Positions 35,121 through 44,680 of a DNA stretch of 64,000 bases are shown here, piece by piece. Source of the DNA: Rhodococcus sp. IEGM 1409 (lineage in GTDB: Bacteria > Actinomycetota > Actinomycetes > Mycobacteriales > Mycobacteriaceae); NCBI RefSeq assembly GCF_030056735.1, contig NZ_JASHKN010000002.1:248001-312000 (forward strand). Reading direction: 5' to 3'. Each line of letters starts with the position of its first letter. Within the stretch, counting starts at the first letter, position 1. A model generated the notes under the pieces. The model was not told the origin of the DNA and did not search any database. It was given only the letters and a program-made list of their open reading frames with translations. A program made the position numbers and the translations under genes.

Positions 35121-36443
35121 ATGCGGCGTCGCATATTGCAGTCGATTCTCGCTGTCGTGATCATGACGGCGTTGCTGCTGGGGGTTCCGCTGATCTACAC
35201 GGCGTGGCTCTGGGTTGAAGACGTGACGCGGAGTGATCTCCGGGTGCGACTCGATCGGATGGCCGCCGAGGTCATTGCGCAAGAAGGCACGAACGGACTC
35301 GTCGAAGGTGCGTTGAACACCGATTCGCTCAAGGTCCTCACTCCCAACGACGGCCGGCTCGTCGTCGTGTATCCGACTGCCGTCGACGGCGCCGCGCGTG
35401 TCGACGTCGGCGAGGCGACGGTCAAGAACGCACTCGTCGAATCGCTAGCGATGGGCACTTCCGGCTCGTTGCGCCTCGAAGTCCCGTCGGAGAACCTGCG
35501 CACCCAGCAGAAGCAGGCGGTGATGGCGGTCGGCGTGCTCGTGCTTTTGTCCATCACGGCAGGCACCGTGGTCGCCGTGGTCACTGCGCGGCGGCTTGCC
35601 GATCCGCTGCAGGACGTGGCAGACAGGGCGGCACGCCTCGCCGAAGGTGACTTCCGTCCAGATCCTCGTCGGCACGACATCCCCGAACTCGACCGCGTTT
35701 CCGACGTCCTCGACGCGGCAACTGTGGAGATCTCCGTGCGGCTGCAACGAGAGCGCGCGCTGGTTGCGGACGTTTCGCATCAACTGCGCAGTCGACTGAC
35801 CGCTGTGCGGCTGCGTCTGGACGAATTGTCCGTTCACGAAGATCCTGACGTCGTGAACGAGGCAGAGGAAGCCATGGCTCAAGTCGACCGGCTCACCGAC
35901 GGAATCGACGACCTGATTCGCTCGTCGCGTACCAGCGGGTCTTCGGCGAGTTTGGTGTCGGTGGTCGGCGAGCTGGAACAGGTGACCCGCGACTGGCAGG
36001 CTCAGTTCGACGGAGAGGGGCGCAGGCTCCGCCTACGAGGCGATCGCACGGTGATGGCCGCGACCACCGGTTCGCGTCTGCGTGAAGCTGTTTCCGTTCT
36101 GGTCGACAACTCGTTCGAACACGGTGAGGGAACGTGCACGGTGTCTGTTCGATTGATCGACGGTGCCGGGCGCAGTTCGTCTCGTCGTGACTCGATGGTG
36201 TGCGTCGAAGTCACCGACGAAGGCGCCGGAGTGGAGAACGATCTTGCACCCCATATCTTCGACAGAGGATTCTCGGGAGCCGGGTCCACCGGCGTCGGGT
36301 TGGCGCTCGCACGCGCTCTGATCGAAGCCGACGGAGGTCGATTGGAACTGCAGCGGCGTAAACCTGCCTTGTTTGCGGTCTTCCTGCCGGTGGCCAACAC
36401 TGCCCCGCCCGCGGACGTCGTTCCGCACCGCGAACCGCGCTGA
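35121..36443 (+). CDS. Two-component sensor histidine kinase (OmpR-partner type)
   Basis: 440 aa. It has TM1 (about 8-32), an extracytoplasmic sensor segment of about 100 residues, TM2 (about 133-155), a HAMP region (156-208) and a HisKA with phosphoacceptor H220 in VADVSHQLRSRLT. The HATPase (about 300-430) has LVDNSFEHGEG (N box), VTDEGAGV and GSTGVGLALARALIE. It would phosphorylate the response regulator encoded just upstream. The ligand is not known. Its stop codon lies inside an 18-bp tandem duplication (36436-36471). Confidence 0.92.
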   Translation: MRRRILQSILAVVIMTALLLGVPLIYTAWLWVEDVTRSDLRVRLDRMAAEVIAQEGTNGLVEGALNTDSLKVLTPNDGRLVVVYPTAVDGAARVDVGEATVKNALVESLAMGTSGSLRLEVPSENLRTQQKQAVMAVGVLVLLSITAGTVVAVVTARRLADPLQDVADRAARLAEGDFRPDPRRHDIPELDRVSDVLDAATVEISVRLQRERALVADVSHQLRSRLTAVRLRLDELSVHEDPDVVNEAEEAMAQVDRLTDGIDDLIRSSRTSGSSASLVSVVGELEQVTRDWQAQFDGEGRRLRLRGDRTVMAATTGSRLREAVSVLVDNSFEHGEGTCTVSVRLIDGAGRSSSRRDSMVCVEVTDEGAGVENDLAPHIFDRGFSGAGSTGVGLALARALIEADGGRLELQRRKPALFAVFLPVANTAPPADVVPHREPR

Positions 36444-36471
36444 CCGAAAGGCTCGCGCTGACGGAAAACTC
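36436..36471. repeat. Tandem 18-bp duplication at the histidine kinase / GtrA convergent junction
   Basis: CGCGCTGACCGAAAGGCT (36436-36453) is followed directly by CGCGCTGACGGAAAACTC (36454-36471), a diverged copy. The kinase stop codon is in the first copy, and the second reaches the GtrA stop, so the duplication sits exactly at the 3' ends of both genes. Confidence 0.7.
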
Positions 36472-37105
36472 AGGAGTGCCCGAGCTCCTCTTCGGCATCA
36501 GGAATTACCGGGTCGGGCGCGGTGGTTTCGGATAGCGCGGTGGTTTCGGACAGCGCGGTGGTGTCGGACAGTTCGAGCGGTTCCGGATTCGCGTCGGGAA
36601 ACACGAACTTGCGGAAGGCCCAGAATCGGAACGCCATCTGCAGCAAGTTTCCGATGACGTACGCACTGATGAAGTCGGCAATGTTCTCCGTCGCCAAGCT
36701 CACTTCGGGTACGCGCAAGTTGAAGACGTAACTCGAGATGTACAGCGGGATGAAGCTGATGACGACACCGATGGCGCTGATGATGAAGAACAGCGCGGCT
36801 TCGTGCGCTGGTTCACGGCCACCACGGTTCTTGAACGACCACTCGCGATTGAGAATGTACGACGCGATCACCGCGACGACGCCGGCGATGATCTTGGCCG
36901 TGATCGGCTTGGATTCGAGGATCGACAGCTTGAGTGTGTAGAAGATGCCGGAGTCGATCAGGAAGGTCGTGCCGCCGACGATCGCGAATTTGATCAGCTC
37001 GCTGTGACGCAGAGCGATGTCACGAAACGGTTGGGGTATGCGGGCAATGACCCCGTCGACAAATGGCACAACAGATGAGTTTACGAAACGAAACCGCGTT
37101 ACCAC
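36470..37105 (-). CDS. GtrA-like family membrane protein
   Basis: 211 aa from the GTG at 37105 (TTG at 37108 and GTG at 37069 are alternatives). Four membrane helices form the GtrA domain (about 35-175), with FAIVGGTTFLIDSGIFYTL, YILNREWSFKNRGG and the late MAFRFWAFRKFVF. GtrA-like proteins move polyprenyl-linked sugars or assist glycan transferases in the membrane; the mycobacterial homologue Rv3277 sits beside purK as here. The C-terminal tail holds a threefold TALSET/S repeat from an 18-bp tandem DNA repeat. Confidence 0.85.
   Translation of the reverse strand: MVTRFRFVNSSVVPFVDGVIARIPQPFRDIALRHSELIKFAIVGGTTFLIDSGIFYTLKLSILESKPITAKIIAGVVAVIASYILNREWSFKNRGGREPAHEAALFFIISAIGVVISFIPLYISSYVFNLRVPEVSLATENIADFISAYVIGNLLQMAFRFWAFRKFVFPDANPEPLELSDTTALSETTALSETTAPDPVIPDAEEELGHS
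36519..36572. repeat. Three tandem 18-bp repeats in the 3' end of the GtrA gene
   Basis: Copies at 36519-36536, 36537-36554 and 36555-36572 (consensus GCGGTGGTTTCGGACAGC) differ by one to three bases. The unit is a multiple of three, so the reading frame is kept. It encodes a repeated six-residue unit (LSETTA-like) in the cytoplasmic tail after the last membrane helix. Confidence 0.85.
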
Positions 37106-37191
37106 CAATTTGCCGCGGAATCATCAGCAGAATCACAGATTGGGAACGCTGAATGAACGGGCGAACGCGGCACATGACAACATAGAGAGCC

Positions 37192-38460
37192 GTGACCGGC
37201 AACAACGATCCCGTGCAATCACCCGCCCGCCTTACTCCGCCGCGGCCGGCGAAAGAGTCCATGCCCGTCGTCACCATGATCGGTGGCGGACAGTTGGCCA
37301 GGATGACTCACCAGGCGGCGGTGGCCCTGGGCCAGACGCTCCGAGTGCTCTCCGGGACCGCGGACGAACCGGCAGCTCAGGTCAGCCCCGACGTGGTGCT
37401 CGGCAGTCACACCGACCTCGATGCTCTCCGCCGCGCAGCGGTCGGTTCCAACGCACTGACGTTCGACCACGAGCACGTGCCGACCGAGCACCTCGAGGTT
37501 CTTGTCGCCGAAGGCGTGAACGTTCAGCCGCCGCCGCAGGCTCTGATCTTCGCTCAGGACAAACTGCTGATGCGTCGCAAACTTGCCGAACTGGGCGCAC
37601 CCGTACCCGCGTACGCCGAAGTGACGTGGGCGGAAGACGTCGTTCGATTCGGCTCCGAACACGGTTGGCCGCTTGTCATCAAGGCAACACGCGGAGGCTA
37701 CGACGGCCGCGGTGTCTGGATCACCGACGATCAGGACGAAGCAGAAGCCATAGTTACCGATCAGCTGAACAAGGGTGTTCCGCTGATCGTCGAGGAAATG
37801 GTCTCGATGCGTCGGGAGCTGTCCGCCATGGTCGCGCGGTCGCCGTTCGGACAGGGCGCTACGTGGCCGGTCGTGGAAACGGTTCAGCGCAACGGCCAAT
37901 GCGCCGTCGTGATCGCACCTGCCCCCGAGCTTTCGAGTGCAGTTGCCGAGGAAGCCGAACAATTGGCGCTGCGAATCGCGTCGGAGCTCGGTGTGGTCGG
38001 CTCGATGGCCGTCGAACTCTTCGAGACGACCGACGGCACACTAGTGGTCAACGAGCTGGCGATGCGCCCGCACAACTCCGGCCACTGGACGATGGACGGC
38101 GCCCGCACTTCTCAGTTCGAACAGCACCTGCGCGCGGTTCTCGACTACCCGCTCGGAGATACGTCGCCGATCGCGCCGGTCACCGTGATGGCCAATGTTC
38201 TCGGTGCGCCGGAAGCACCCGAGATGACGATGGACGAGCGTGTCCATCACCTGTTCGCTCGGATGCCCGACGCGAAGATCCACCTGTACGGCAAGGGTGA
38301 GCGCAAGGATCGCAAGATCGGGCACGTCAACATCGTGGGCGGCGCCGGATCCATCGACGATCCGAATTACGTTGCCGCAGTTCGGGAGCGTGCCGAGCGT
38401 GCAGCACATTGGCTTTCGTACGCAGTTTGGACCGACGGATGGGATGTACACGGTGAGTGA
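37192..38460 (+). CDS. purK: N5-carboxyaminoimidazole ribonucleotide synthase
   Basis: 422 aa, GTG start. ATP-grasp enzyme with an N-terminal [20 protein letters not shown], the ATP loop [16 protein letters not shown], the Mg-binding [20 protein letters not shown] and [12 protein letters not shown]. It carboxylates AIR with ATP and bicarbonate to N5-CAIR, the sixth step of IMP synthesis. The product goes to PurE, whose gene overlaps the 3' end, so the two are translationally coupled. A start at Met24 is also conceivable because the first 20 residues are not conserved. Confidence 0.94.
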   Translation: MTGNNDPVQSPARLTPPRPAKESMPVVTMIGGGQLARMTHQAAVALGQTLRVLSGTADEPAAQVSPDVVLGSHTDLDALRRAAVGSNALTFDHEHVPTEHLEVLVAEGVNVQPPPQALIFAQDKLLMRRKLAELGAPVPAYAEVTWAEDVVRFGSEHGWPLVIKATRGGYDGRGVWITDDQDEAEAIVTDQLNKGVPLIVEEMVSMRRELSAMVARSPFGQGATWPVVETVQRNGQCAVVIAPAPELSSAVAEEAEQLALRIASELGVVGSMAVELFETTDGTLVVNELAMRPHNSGHWTMDGARTSQFEQHLRAVLDYPLGDTSPIAPVTVMANVLGAPEAPEMTMDERVHHLFARMPDAKIHLYGKGERKDRKIGHVNIVGGAGSIDDPNYVAAVRERAERAAHWLSYAVWTDGWDVHGE

Positions 38461-38956
38461 GAGCGCGCAGGTCGGCCTGATCATGGGCAGCGATTCGGAT
38501 TGGCCGACCATGGAAGCTGCAGCCGAAGCTCTTGCGGAGTTCGGTATCCGCTTCGAGGTCGGTGTCGTCTCGGCGCACCGCACGCCTCAGCGAATGCTCG
38601 ACTACGCCAAGGAAGCCGCCGGCCGCGGAATCAAGGTCATCATCGCCGGTGCCGGTGGCGCCGCGCATCTTCCGGGCATGGTTGCCTCGGCCACGCCGTT
38701 GCCCGTCATCGGTGTTCCGGTGCCGCTCAAGTACCTCGACGGTATGGATTCGCTGCTCTCGATCGTCCAGATGCCGGCCGGCGTCCCGGTGGCGACAGTG
38801 TCGATCGGTGGCGCTCGCAACGCCGGTCTGCTGGCTGCTCGGATTCTCGGTGCTTCGGATCCCGCACTGCAGCAGCGGATGGTGGCGTTCCAGGAAAGCC
38901 TCGAATCGATGGTGCTCGACAAAGACAAGGCGCTCCGCGAGAAACTGCTGGGCTGA
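38444..38956 (+). CDS. purE: N5-CAIR mutase (class I PurE)
   Basis: 170 aa from the ATG at 38444 (17-nt overlap with purK); a GTG at 38453 gives a three-residue shorter form. It has the PurE signature [13 protein letters not shown] with the catalytic Ser/Asp, the loop [11 protein letters not shown] with the active-site His, and [13 protein letters not shown]. It converts N5-CAIR to CAIR in the cytosol, completing the PurK step. Confidence 0.94.
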   Translation: MYTVSESAQVGLIMGSDSDWPTMEAAAEALAEFGIRFEVGVVSAHRTPQRMLDYAKEAAGRGIKVIIAGAGGAAHLPGMVASATPLPVIGVPVPLKYLDGMDSLLSIVQMPAGVPVATVSIGGARNAGLLAARILGASDPALQQRMVAFQESLESMVLDKDKALREKLLG

Positions 38957-38963
38957 TCTTCTC

Positions 38964-39359
38964 GTGCATGCCAGCTTTTTCAAGCATGTACGGCGCGGGC
39001 TGCCGCTGATCCGAGCGAGTCGGGGCAGCGCGCAGTCCGCGTTCGTCACTCGCGCCGCCCTGCTGTACGCCGGGATTCTCGGCGCGGACATCAGCTTCGA
39101 CGACGAGTCCGGAATCTTTGTCGCTTCCGGACTGCGCGGCGGGTTCGCCAGAGGCGGAACAACTCTCGGTGGTGTATATCTCACCCGGCGAAACACGACT
39201 CGATCCGTCCTTCGTCACGAGGCCGTTCACGCAGACCAATGGGCCAGGTACGGAATCGCATTCGGGTTGTTGTACCTCCGTGAGGAGCTACGTCACCGCG
39301 GGCCGCGCAACCGATTCGAAATCGAGGCCGGGCTCGAAGACGGCGGTTACCGAACCTGA
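38964..39359 (+). CDS. Small protein with HExxHxxQ motif
   Basis: 131 aa from a GTG at 38964, 7 nt after the purE stop. The centre carries RHEAVHADQWARYG, an HExxHxxQ zinc-protease-like motif as in DUF4157-type domains. Around it are the strands GGFARGGTTLGGVYLTRR and a C-terminal NRFEIEAGLEDGGYR whose Glu could complete the metal site. There is no signal peptide. It is probably a small zinc-binding protein with a metallopeptidase-like core; no activity is claimed. It is co-transcribed with purKE by position only. Confidence 0.65.
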   Translation: MHASFFKHVRRGLPLIRASRGSAQSAFVTRAALLYAGILGADISFDDESGIFVASGLRGGFARGGTTLGGVYLTRRNTTRSVLRHEAVHADQWARYGIAFGLLYLREELRHRGPRNRFEIEAGLEDGGYRT

Positions 39360-39380
39360 GTAAAAGCTACTGTTGGCGGC

Positions 39381-40568
39381 ATGGCTCGTTTTCCGACTAG
39401 TGAGCGCTTCGTCCGTTGGAGCGCGGATCATGCTCGCGGTGTGGACATCTGCATCGCGACGGTTGCTGCACTGTTCAGCGTTGTCGTTGCGGTCGAGGCG
39501 AGTCCGCTTGCGGTGTTCATCTCGCTGGGCATGACCGTTCCGCTGGCATGGCGACGCTCACGGCCGGAACTCTCCGGCATGGTCATCGCGGCGTTCGCGG
39601 TCCTGCACGTGATCGTCATCGGCGATATGCTTCTCGCGTCCGCCGTCGTTGTTCCCATCTCCCTGTACGCACTGGCTGCCTACGGCGCACGGTGGAGTTC
39701 TCTCACGGGCCTGGTGCTTGCGTTATTCGGCTCGATTGCCGGGACTGTTCGATACTTCGGATACGACGGAATCCCAGTGTCTTCGCAGGTCATGCAATCC
39801 GTGGCCGTCATGATCTTCATGCTCGCGGTCTGGGCGTTCGGTGATTTGCGCCGAGTGCGCACCAAACAGTTGGAAGGGCTGACCGAGCGTGCTCGGCTGC
39901 TCGAACTCGAGCGTGCGCAGGAAGCGGAAATTGCGACGATCAGCGAACGGTCGAGGATTGCGCGCGAGATGCACGACATCGTCGCCCACTCGTTGACCGT
40001 TGTCATCGCCCAAGCCGACGGCGGACGCTACAGTGCGGCCAAGGATCCTCAGGCTGCAATTCAGGCACTCGAGACCATTGCCTCGACCGGGCGCCAGGCG
40101 TTGACCGACATGCGATCGCTTCTGTCGGTCCTGCGTGAGGACGCGCCACGCGATTTCTCGGTGATCCCGGGCGCTGGCGACATCGACAGTCTCTTTCACG
40201 AGTTGCGCAGCAGCGGACTCGATATCACTGTCAGTGTCAGCGGGGAACCGCGTGAACTCTCCGCCGGCGCGGGGTTGACGGCGTACCGCATCGTTCAGGA
40301 ATCGCTGACGAATGTTCTCAAGCACGCAGGGCCGGGGGCGCAGGCGAGCGTCGAGATGACGTGGAGTGACACCGAACTCGTTCTCGGCATCACCGACGAC
40401 GGACGAGGTGGCAGCGCCGCGCTGGTCGAATCGTCACCAGGCGGACAGGGACTGATCGGGATGGCCGAGCGCGCCAAACTGCACGGAGGCAAAGTCACCG
40501 CCGGACCGAAATCAGGCGGCGGATACAGCGTCCGGGCCGTCCTGCCATACGAACGATCATCCGGGTAA
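39381..40568 (+). CDS. NarL-type sensor histidine kinase (HisKA_3)
   Basis: 395 aa. The first 155 residues form about 4-6 membrane helices. A short coiled linker follows, then the HisKA_3 dimerisation helix with phosphoacceptor H198 in IAREMHDIVAHSL. The HATPase (about 285-393) has AYRIVQESLTNVLKHAG (N box), ITDDGRGG and GLIGMAERAKLHGG. The membrane-embedded sensor suggests that it senses the envelope or a membrane-active compound. Its partner regulator starts 37 bp downstream. Confidence 0.92.
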   Translation: MARFPTSERFVRWSADHARGVDICIATVAALFSVVVAVEASPLAVFISLGMTVPLAWRRSRPELSGMVIAAFAVLHVIVIGDMLLASAVVVPISLYALAAYGARWSSLTGLVLALFGSIAGTVRYFGYDGIPVSSQVMQSVAVMIFMLAVWAFGDLRRVRTKQLEGLTERARLLELERAQEAEIATISERSRIAREMHDIVAHSLTVVIAQADGGRYSAAKDPQAAIQALETIASTGRQALTDMRSLLSVLREDAPRDFSVIPGAGDIDSLFHELRSSGLDITVSVSGEPRELSAGAGLTAYRIVQESLTNVLKHAGPGAQASVEMTWSDTELVLGITDDGRGGSAALVESSPGGQGLIGMAERAKLHGGKVTAGPKSGGGYSVRAVLPYERSSG

Positions 40569-40604
40569 TTCTGAAACGTCTGCCTAGGTCTTAAGGTGGG
40601 TGGC

Positions 40605-41297
40605 ATGGAAGAACACGTGGCTCCGATCGCAGTAGCATTGATCGACGATCAACAGCTGGTCCGCGCGGGTTTCCGAATGGTCATCGACTCGCAGCCGGAT
40701 CTGTCGGTGGTGGTCGAGGCATCGGACGGTCAGCAGGCGTTGACCGAGTTGGCCGCCCGTCATGTCGACGTTGTCCTGATGGATGTCCAGATGCCGAAGA
40801 TGGACGGCATCGAGGCGACACGTCGGCTGCTGACCGACCCGAATGCGCCGAAGGTCGTGGTGCTCACCACCTTCGACAACGACGAGTACGTGATGTCGGC
40901 TATCAGGGCGGGCGCCAGCGGATTCCTGCTCAAGGACGTGCCACCGGAGCAGTTGCTCGACGCCATCCGCACTGTGCACCGCGGGGACGCGGTGATCGAA
41001 GCCCGGGCCACTCGGCGACTGCTACAGCACGTCGGACCGCTCCTGGAAGGCTCGGCGCCCGAATCGCAGTTGCCCGAAGAGTTGACACCGCGCGAGGTCG
41101 AGGTGCTCGAGGCCATGGCGTACGGGCTGTCGAATTCGGAGATCGCCGCAAAATTCCACGTCTCCGAGACGACAGTGAAAACCCATGTCGGACGGGTTCT
41201 TTCGAAGACTCATTCACGTGATCGTGTGCAGGCGGTCGTCTTCGCTTTCCAGATCGGACTTGTCCGGCGCGCAGATCTCCTCGGTACCGAGGGCTGA
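40605..41297 (+). CDS. NarL/LuxR-family response regulator
   Basis: 230 aa from the ATG at 40605; a GTG at 40596 is also in frame. The receiver domain has D14-D15 and phosphoacceptor D60 (VVLMDVQMPKMDG), with the Lys in SGFLLKDVPPEQ. The LuxR HTH (about 165-225) has LTPREVEVLEAMAYGLSN and the recognition helix ETTVKTHVGRVLSKT. It acts with the kinase at 39381-40568. The ABC exporter 136 bp downstream is a reasonable target. Confidence 0.93.
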   Translation: MEEHVAPIAVALIDDQQLVRAGFRMVIDSQPDLSVVVEASDGQQALTELAARHVDVVLMDVQMPKMDGIEATRRLLTDPNAPKVVVLTTFDNDEYVMSAIRAGASGFLLKDVPPEQLLDAIRTVHRGDAVIEARATRRLLQHVGPLLEGSAPESQLPEELTPREVEVLEAMAYGLSNSEIAAKFHVSETTVKTHVGRVLSKTHSRDRVQAVVFAFQIGLVRRADLLGTEG

Positions 41298-41320
41298 CGA
41301 GCAGCCCTGTTCAGTCCTAC

Positions 41321-41337
41321 CCCGGGATGACACCGGG
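41321..41337 (+). terminator. Small hairpin after the response regulator
   Basis: CCCGG (41321-41325), loop GATGACA and CCGGG (41333-41337), followed by CTTT, form a short terminator-like hairpin. Another hairpin, GGGCTG-N5-CAGCCC (41291-41307), overlaps the regulator stop codon. They suggest that the ABC operon has its own promoter. Confidence 0.35.
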
Positions 41338-41432
41338 CTTTCCAAGATCGCCCCGCGCTCCGACGCGGAGACCACTTGCGCTGCAATAACGTCGATTCCG
41401 TCATAGCGAGAAGCTTTACGGAGGGCAAAAGA

Positions 41433-42230
41433 ATGCATGCGCACACCACGACGGAACCAGCCGAAGTGCCGGCGATCACTGCCCGCGGTGTCACCAAGGT
41501 GTACGGCACCGGCGAGACCACGGTGCACGCGCTCGGTGGAGTCGACGTGGACTTCGGGCGCGAGCGGTTCACTGCGATCATGGGCCCGTCCGGCTCCGGA
41601 AAGTCGACGCTCATGCACTGCCTTGCCGGACTCGACACGGTCTCGGGTGGGCAGGTTTTCCTGGGCGACACCGAGGTCACGAAACTCGGCGACACGGAAC
41701 TCACCGAACTGCGACGCGAGCGAATCGGGTTCGTCTTCCAGGCGTTCAACCTGCTACCGGTGCTCACTGCTCGGGAGAACATGCTGCTGCCGATGAAGTT
41801 GGCGGGCAGTGAACCCTCGCTCGAGTGGATGGACGAGGTGATCGGCAAGCTGGGCCTGTCGCAGCGCCTCGATCACCTTCCGCACGAACTGTCGGGTGGC
41901 CAGCAGCAACGCGTAGCCGTCGCCCGCGCACTACTGCCGCAGCCCGACGTGATCTTTGCCGACGAGCCCACCGGCAACCTGGATTCCCGTTCCGGGACAG
42001 AGGTTCTGGGGCTCTTGCGCACCAGTGTCCGGGAGACCGGCCAGACCGTCGTCATGGTGACGCACGATCCGGTGGCGGCGTCGTATGCGGACCGCGTCGT
42101 GTTGATCGCAGACGGGCGCATCGCCGGAGAGATCGACGCTCCTACCGTCGACTCGGTGATCGGTGCCATGCGAGCCCTCGGTTCCGACGACCTGGCCGAT
42201 GTTCCCGCAGCTTCGGGCGCACTGCGATGA
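41433..42230 (+). CDS. ABC transporter ATP-binding protein (MacB/LolD type)
   Basis: 265 aa from the ATG at 41433, preceded by GGAGGG; the open frame begins at 41376 but that part lacks a ribosome site. It has Walker A GPSGSGKST, the Q loop FVFQAFNLLPVLT typical of the LolD/MacB group, signature LSGGQQQR, Walker B VIFADEPTG and the switch His in VTHDPVAA. It is the ATPase of an exporter whose permease gene overlaps by 4 nt. Confidence 0.93.
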   Translation: MHAHTTTEPAEVPAITARGVTKVYGTGETTVHALGGVDVDFGRERFTAIMGPSGSGKSTLMHCLAGLDTVSGGQVFLGDTEVTKLGDTELTELRRERIGFVFQAFNLLPVLTARENMLLPMKLAGSEPSLEWMDEVIGKLGLSQRLDHLPHELSGGQQQRVAVARALLPQPDVIFADEPTGNLDSRSGTEVLGLLRTSVRETGQTVVMVTHDPVAASYADRVVLIADGRIAGEIDAPTVDSVIGAMRALGSDDLADVPAASGALR

Positions 42231-44677
42231 AGGGACTGGCTTTTGCCCAGGCGCGGGCGCATGCCGGGCGCTATGTGGCGTCGATACTTGCCGTGGTGAT
42301 CGCGGTCGGATACGTCGTCGCGACTTTGACATTGAGCTCGACGGTCGACGCGAGTGTGAGTAAATCACTTGCGTCGCAATATGAAACCACGGACGTTGTC
42401 GCCTCCGGTCCGGGCGTGACAGAAGCCGTGTTGAGCACAGTGCCAGGTGTCTCGGCGGTGGCCGACGACGTGTCGACGTATGTTCGTGTCGATTCCGAGG
42501 CGAAGGGTGCGTCCTACGGGGATGCGCTCTCGATCGCCGACAACCCTGAATTGCGTTGGGAGAAACTGTCGGAGGGTTCGCTTCCTGTCGGTCTCGGCCA
42601 GGTATTGGTGAGCGCGGACTCCGGTATACCGGTGGGTGCTCGAATCACTGTCACGGCACGGGATTCGACGGTGGGCGCCGCTGCACCCACTGCACAGGTG
42701 GTCGGACTGGTCGATCTCTCCGGTTCGGCGCAGCGCCTGGGCGGGATGAAAGTGTTCACCACTGTCGAGCAAGTGAGCGCGTGGGCCGGGGAGAGTGCCA
42801 CACGTGAATTCCGCGTCGCCGGTGACGGCTCGCTCTCGCAGCAACAGCTCGTGGATTCGGTTGAGAGCGCGTTGCCCGCCGACTCCACGGTGCTGACCGG
42901 AGAAGAAGCTACCGACAACGCGGCAGCGGAGTACATGGGCGGCACCAAGATTCTCAGCACGGTGCTGCTCGCCTTCGGCGCGATCGCCGTTGTTGTTGCC
43001 GCGCTGGTGATCGCCAATACGTTTGCCGTGCTCCTCGCGGCGCGCACTCAGGAACTCGCACTGCTCCGATGCGTCGGCGCCACGGCCAAGCAGGTTCGCC
43101 GTAGCATTCGCAGCGAAGCCGCGGCGGTCGGTGTTATTGCCTCGGTGATCGGCGTGGGGCTCGGTATCGGACTCGCCTGGGCGATCGGTCGCGTAGCCAC
43201 GGCTGCGGATGTGCCGGTTCCACTTTCGTCACTCAGCGTCACCCCGGTGGCCGTGCTGGTAGGCCTTGCAGTCGGCATCGTGATGACGATGCTCGCTGCA
43301 TCTGCACCCGGTCGGGCGGCAACGAGGCTGTCCCCGTTGGCAGCACTGCAGCCGATGGAGTCCAAGCCCGAGAGCGTTCAGGTATCGGTGGTGCGCCGGG
43401 TTCTCGGCATAGTGATCCTGCTCGCGGGCATCGCGATGACCATCCTGGGAGTGACGAATCAGCAGGTGCTGGCGGCGACCGCCGGTGGGCTGTTCTCGTT
43501 CCTGGGGATTGCAGCCCTGTCCGGTCGAATCGTGCCTGCACTGATCAATGCGGCCGGCGGAGTGTTGGCGAGGGTGATCGGTCCCGTGGGAAGCCTGGCA
43601 GCAGGCAACGCCGGTCGGAATCCACGCCGGACCTCGGCGACAGCCACGGCACTGCTGATCGGAGTCGCCTTGACGAGCACGCTCGTCGTGGGAATCGCGA
43701 CCGTCAAGGAAGCTGCACCCGCGGCGATGGACAGCCAATTCCCCGTCGACGTGATGGTGAGCAGTTCCGGTTCGGCGCCCCTTCCTGCCGGTTTGGGGAC
43801 CGACATCGCCGCCGTCAACGGGGTCGGCGCAGTGAGCGGTCTGGAAAAAGCCGAGCTGACGATCGACGGGCGCGGCTCGTTGGCCGGATTCGGCGTCGAC
43901 GCCGCTCAAGTGAAAGATGTTCTGCGTACCGAGATCTCGGTACCTGCTGCCGGTCAACTGGTGCTCTCTCCGGCCGATCTGAGCGGATACAACCTCTCGG
44001 CGGGCGATACGGCAACGGTGCGCGGGGATCGCGGCGCCGTGAACGTCAGCGTGATCGAAGGAGTGAAAGGTCAACCAGCACTGCTGGATCGAGGAGATCT
44101 CGGTGCAGCGGCCACCGCACCGACCACCGATTCGTACTGGGTCAGGTTGGGGACGGATACTGACGAACAGGCTTTGGCCACCACCGACCGCATCACCGAA
44201 CTCGCGCGCCAGGAAGCTCCGGGCAGCGATGTTCAGGGAATGACCGAATTGCGTTCAGCCCTCGATTCGATCCTCGACACCATGCTCATGGTGGTTGCCG
44301 GGCTGCTGTCGGTGGCGGTGTTGATCGCCCTGATCGGCGTCGGAAACACCATGGCGCTGTCCGTTCTCGAACGGCGCCGCGAATCCGGACTGCTTCGCGC
44401 ACTGGGACTGACCAAGAAGGGAATTCGAGCCATGTTGATCTGGGAAGCGCTGCTGGTGGCAGGAGTTGCATCGGTGATCGGAGTGCTGTTCGGGATGGTG
44501 TTCGGTGTAGCCGGTACCGCTTCGGCGTTCGGGATCGAGGACGTCGCCCTCAGCGCAGTCCCGTGGGTGCAGTTGGTAGCTATCGTGTTGATCGGCGGAA
44601 TCTGCGGGGTGATCGCCTCACTGCTCCCCGCTCGGCGGGCGGGATTGGTCTCACCGGTGACAGCTCTCGCGAGCTAG
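42227..44677 (+). CDS. ABC transporter permease, FtsX/MacB-like, two FtsX domains
   Basis: 816 aa from the ATG at 42227, overlapping the ATPase stop (ATGA). The order is an N-terminal TM helix, a large extracytoplasmic domain (about 45-240), a first FtsX domain with three helices (about 250-380), linker helices, a second extracytoplasmic domain (about 500-690) and a second FtsX domain (about 690-816) with LLRALGLTKKGIRAMLIWE. This duplicated layout is standard for actinobacterial exporters of lipids or antimicrobial peptides. The neighbouring two-component pair may regulate it. Confidence 0.9.
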   Translation: MKGLAFAQARAHAGRYVASILAVVIAVGYVVATLTLSSTVDASVSKSLASQYETTDVVASGPGVTEAVLSTVPGVSAVADDVSTYVRVDSEAKGASYGDALSIADNPELRWEKLSEGSLPVGLGQVLVSADSGIPVGARITVTARDSTVGAAAPTAQVVGLVDLSGSAQRLGGMKVFTTVEQVSAWAGESATREFRVAGDGSLSQQQLVDSVESALPADSTVLTGEEATDNAAAEYMGGTKILSTVLLAFGAIAVVVAALVIANTFAVLLAARTQELALLRCVGATAKQVRRSIRSEAAAVGVIASVIGVGLGIGLAWAIGRVATAADVPVPLSSLSVTPVAVLVGLAVGIVMTMLAASAPGRAATRLSPLAALQPMESKPESVQVSVVRRVLGIVILLAGIAMTILGVTNQQVLAATAGGLFSFLGIAALSGRIVPALINAAGGVLARVIGPVGSLAAGNAGRNPRRTSATATALLIGVALTSTLVVGIATVKEAAPAAMDSQFPVDVMVSSSGSAPLPAGLGTDIAAVNGVGAVSGLEKAELTIDGRGSLAGFGVDAAQVKDVLRTEISVPAAGQLVLSPADLSGYNLSAGDTATVRGDRGAVNVSVIEGVKGQPALLDRGDLGAAATAPTTDSYWVRLGTDTDEQALATTDRITELARQEAPGSDVQGMTELRSALDSILDTMLMVVAGLLSVAVLIALIGVGNTMALSVLERRRESGLLRALGLTKKGIRAMLIWEALLVAGVASVIGVLFGMVFGVAGTASAFGIEDVALSAVPWVQLVAIVLIGGICGVIASLLPARRAGLVSPVTALAS

Positions 44678-44680
44678 CAC

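Noticed and set aside
41825-42226. N-terminal extension of the ABC permease
   Set aside because: Lies inside the ATPase gene in another frame and is Arg-rich; the ATG at 42227 with the ATGA overlap and a membrane helix right after is preferred.
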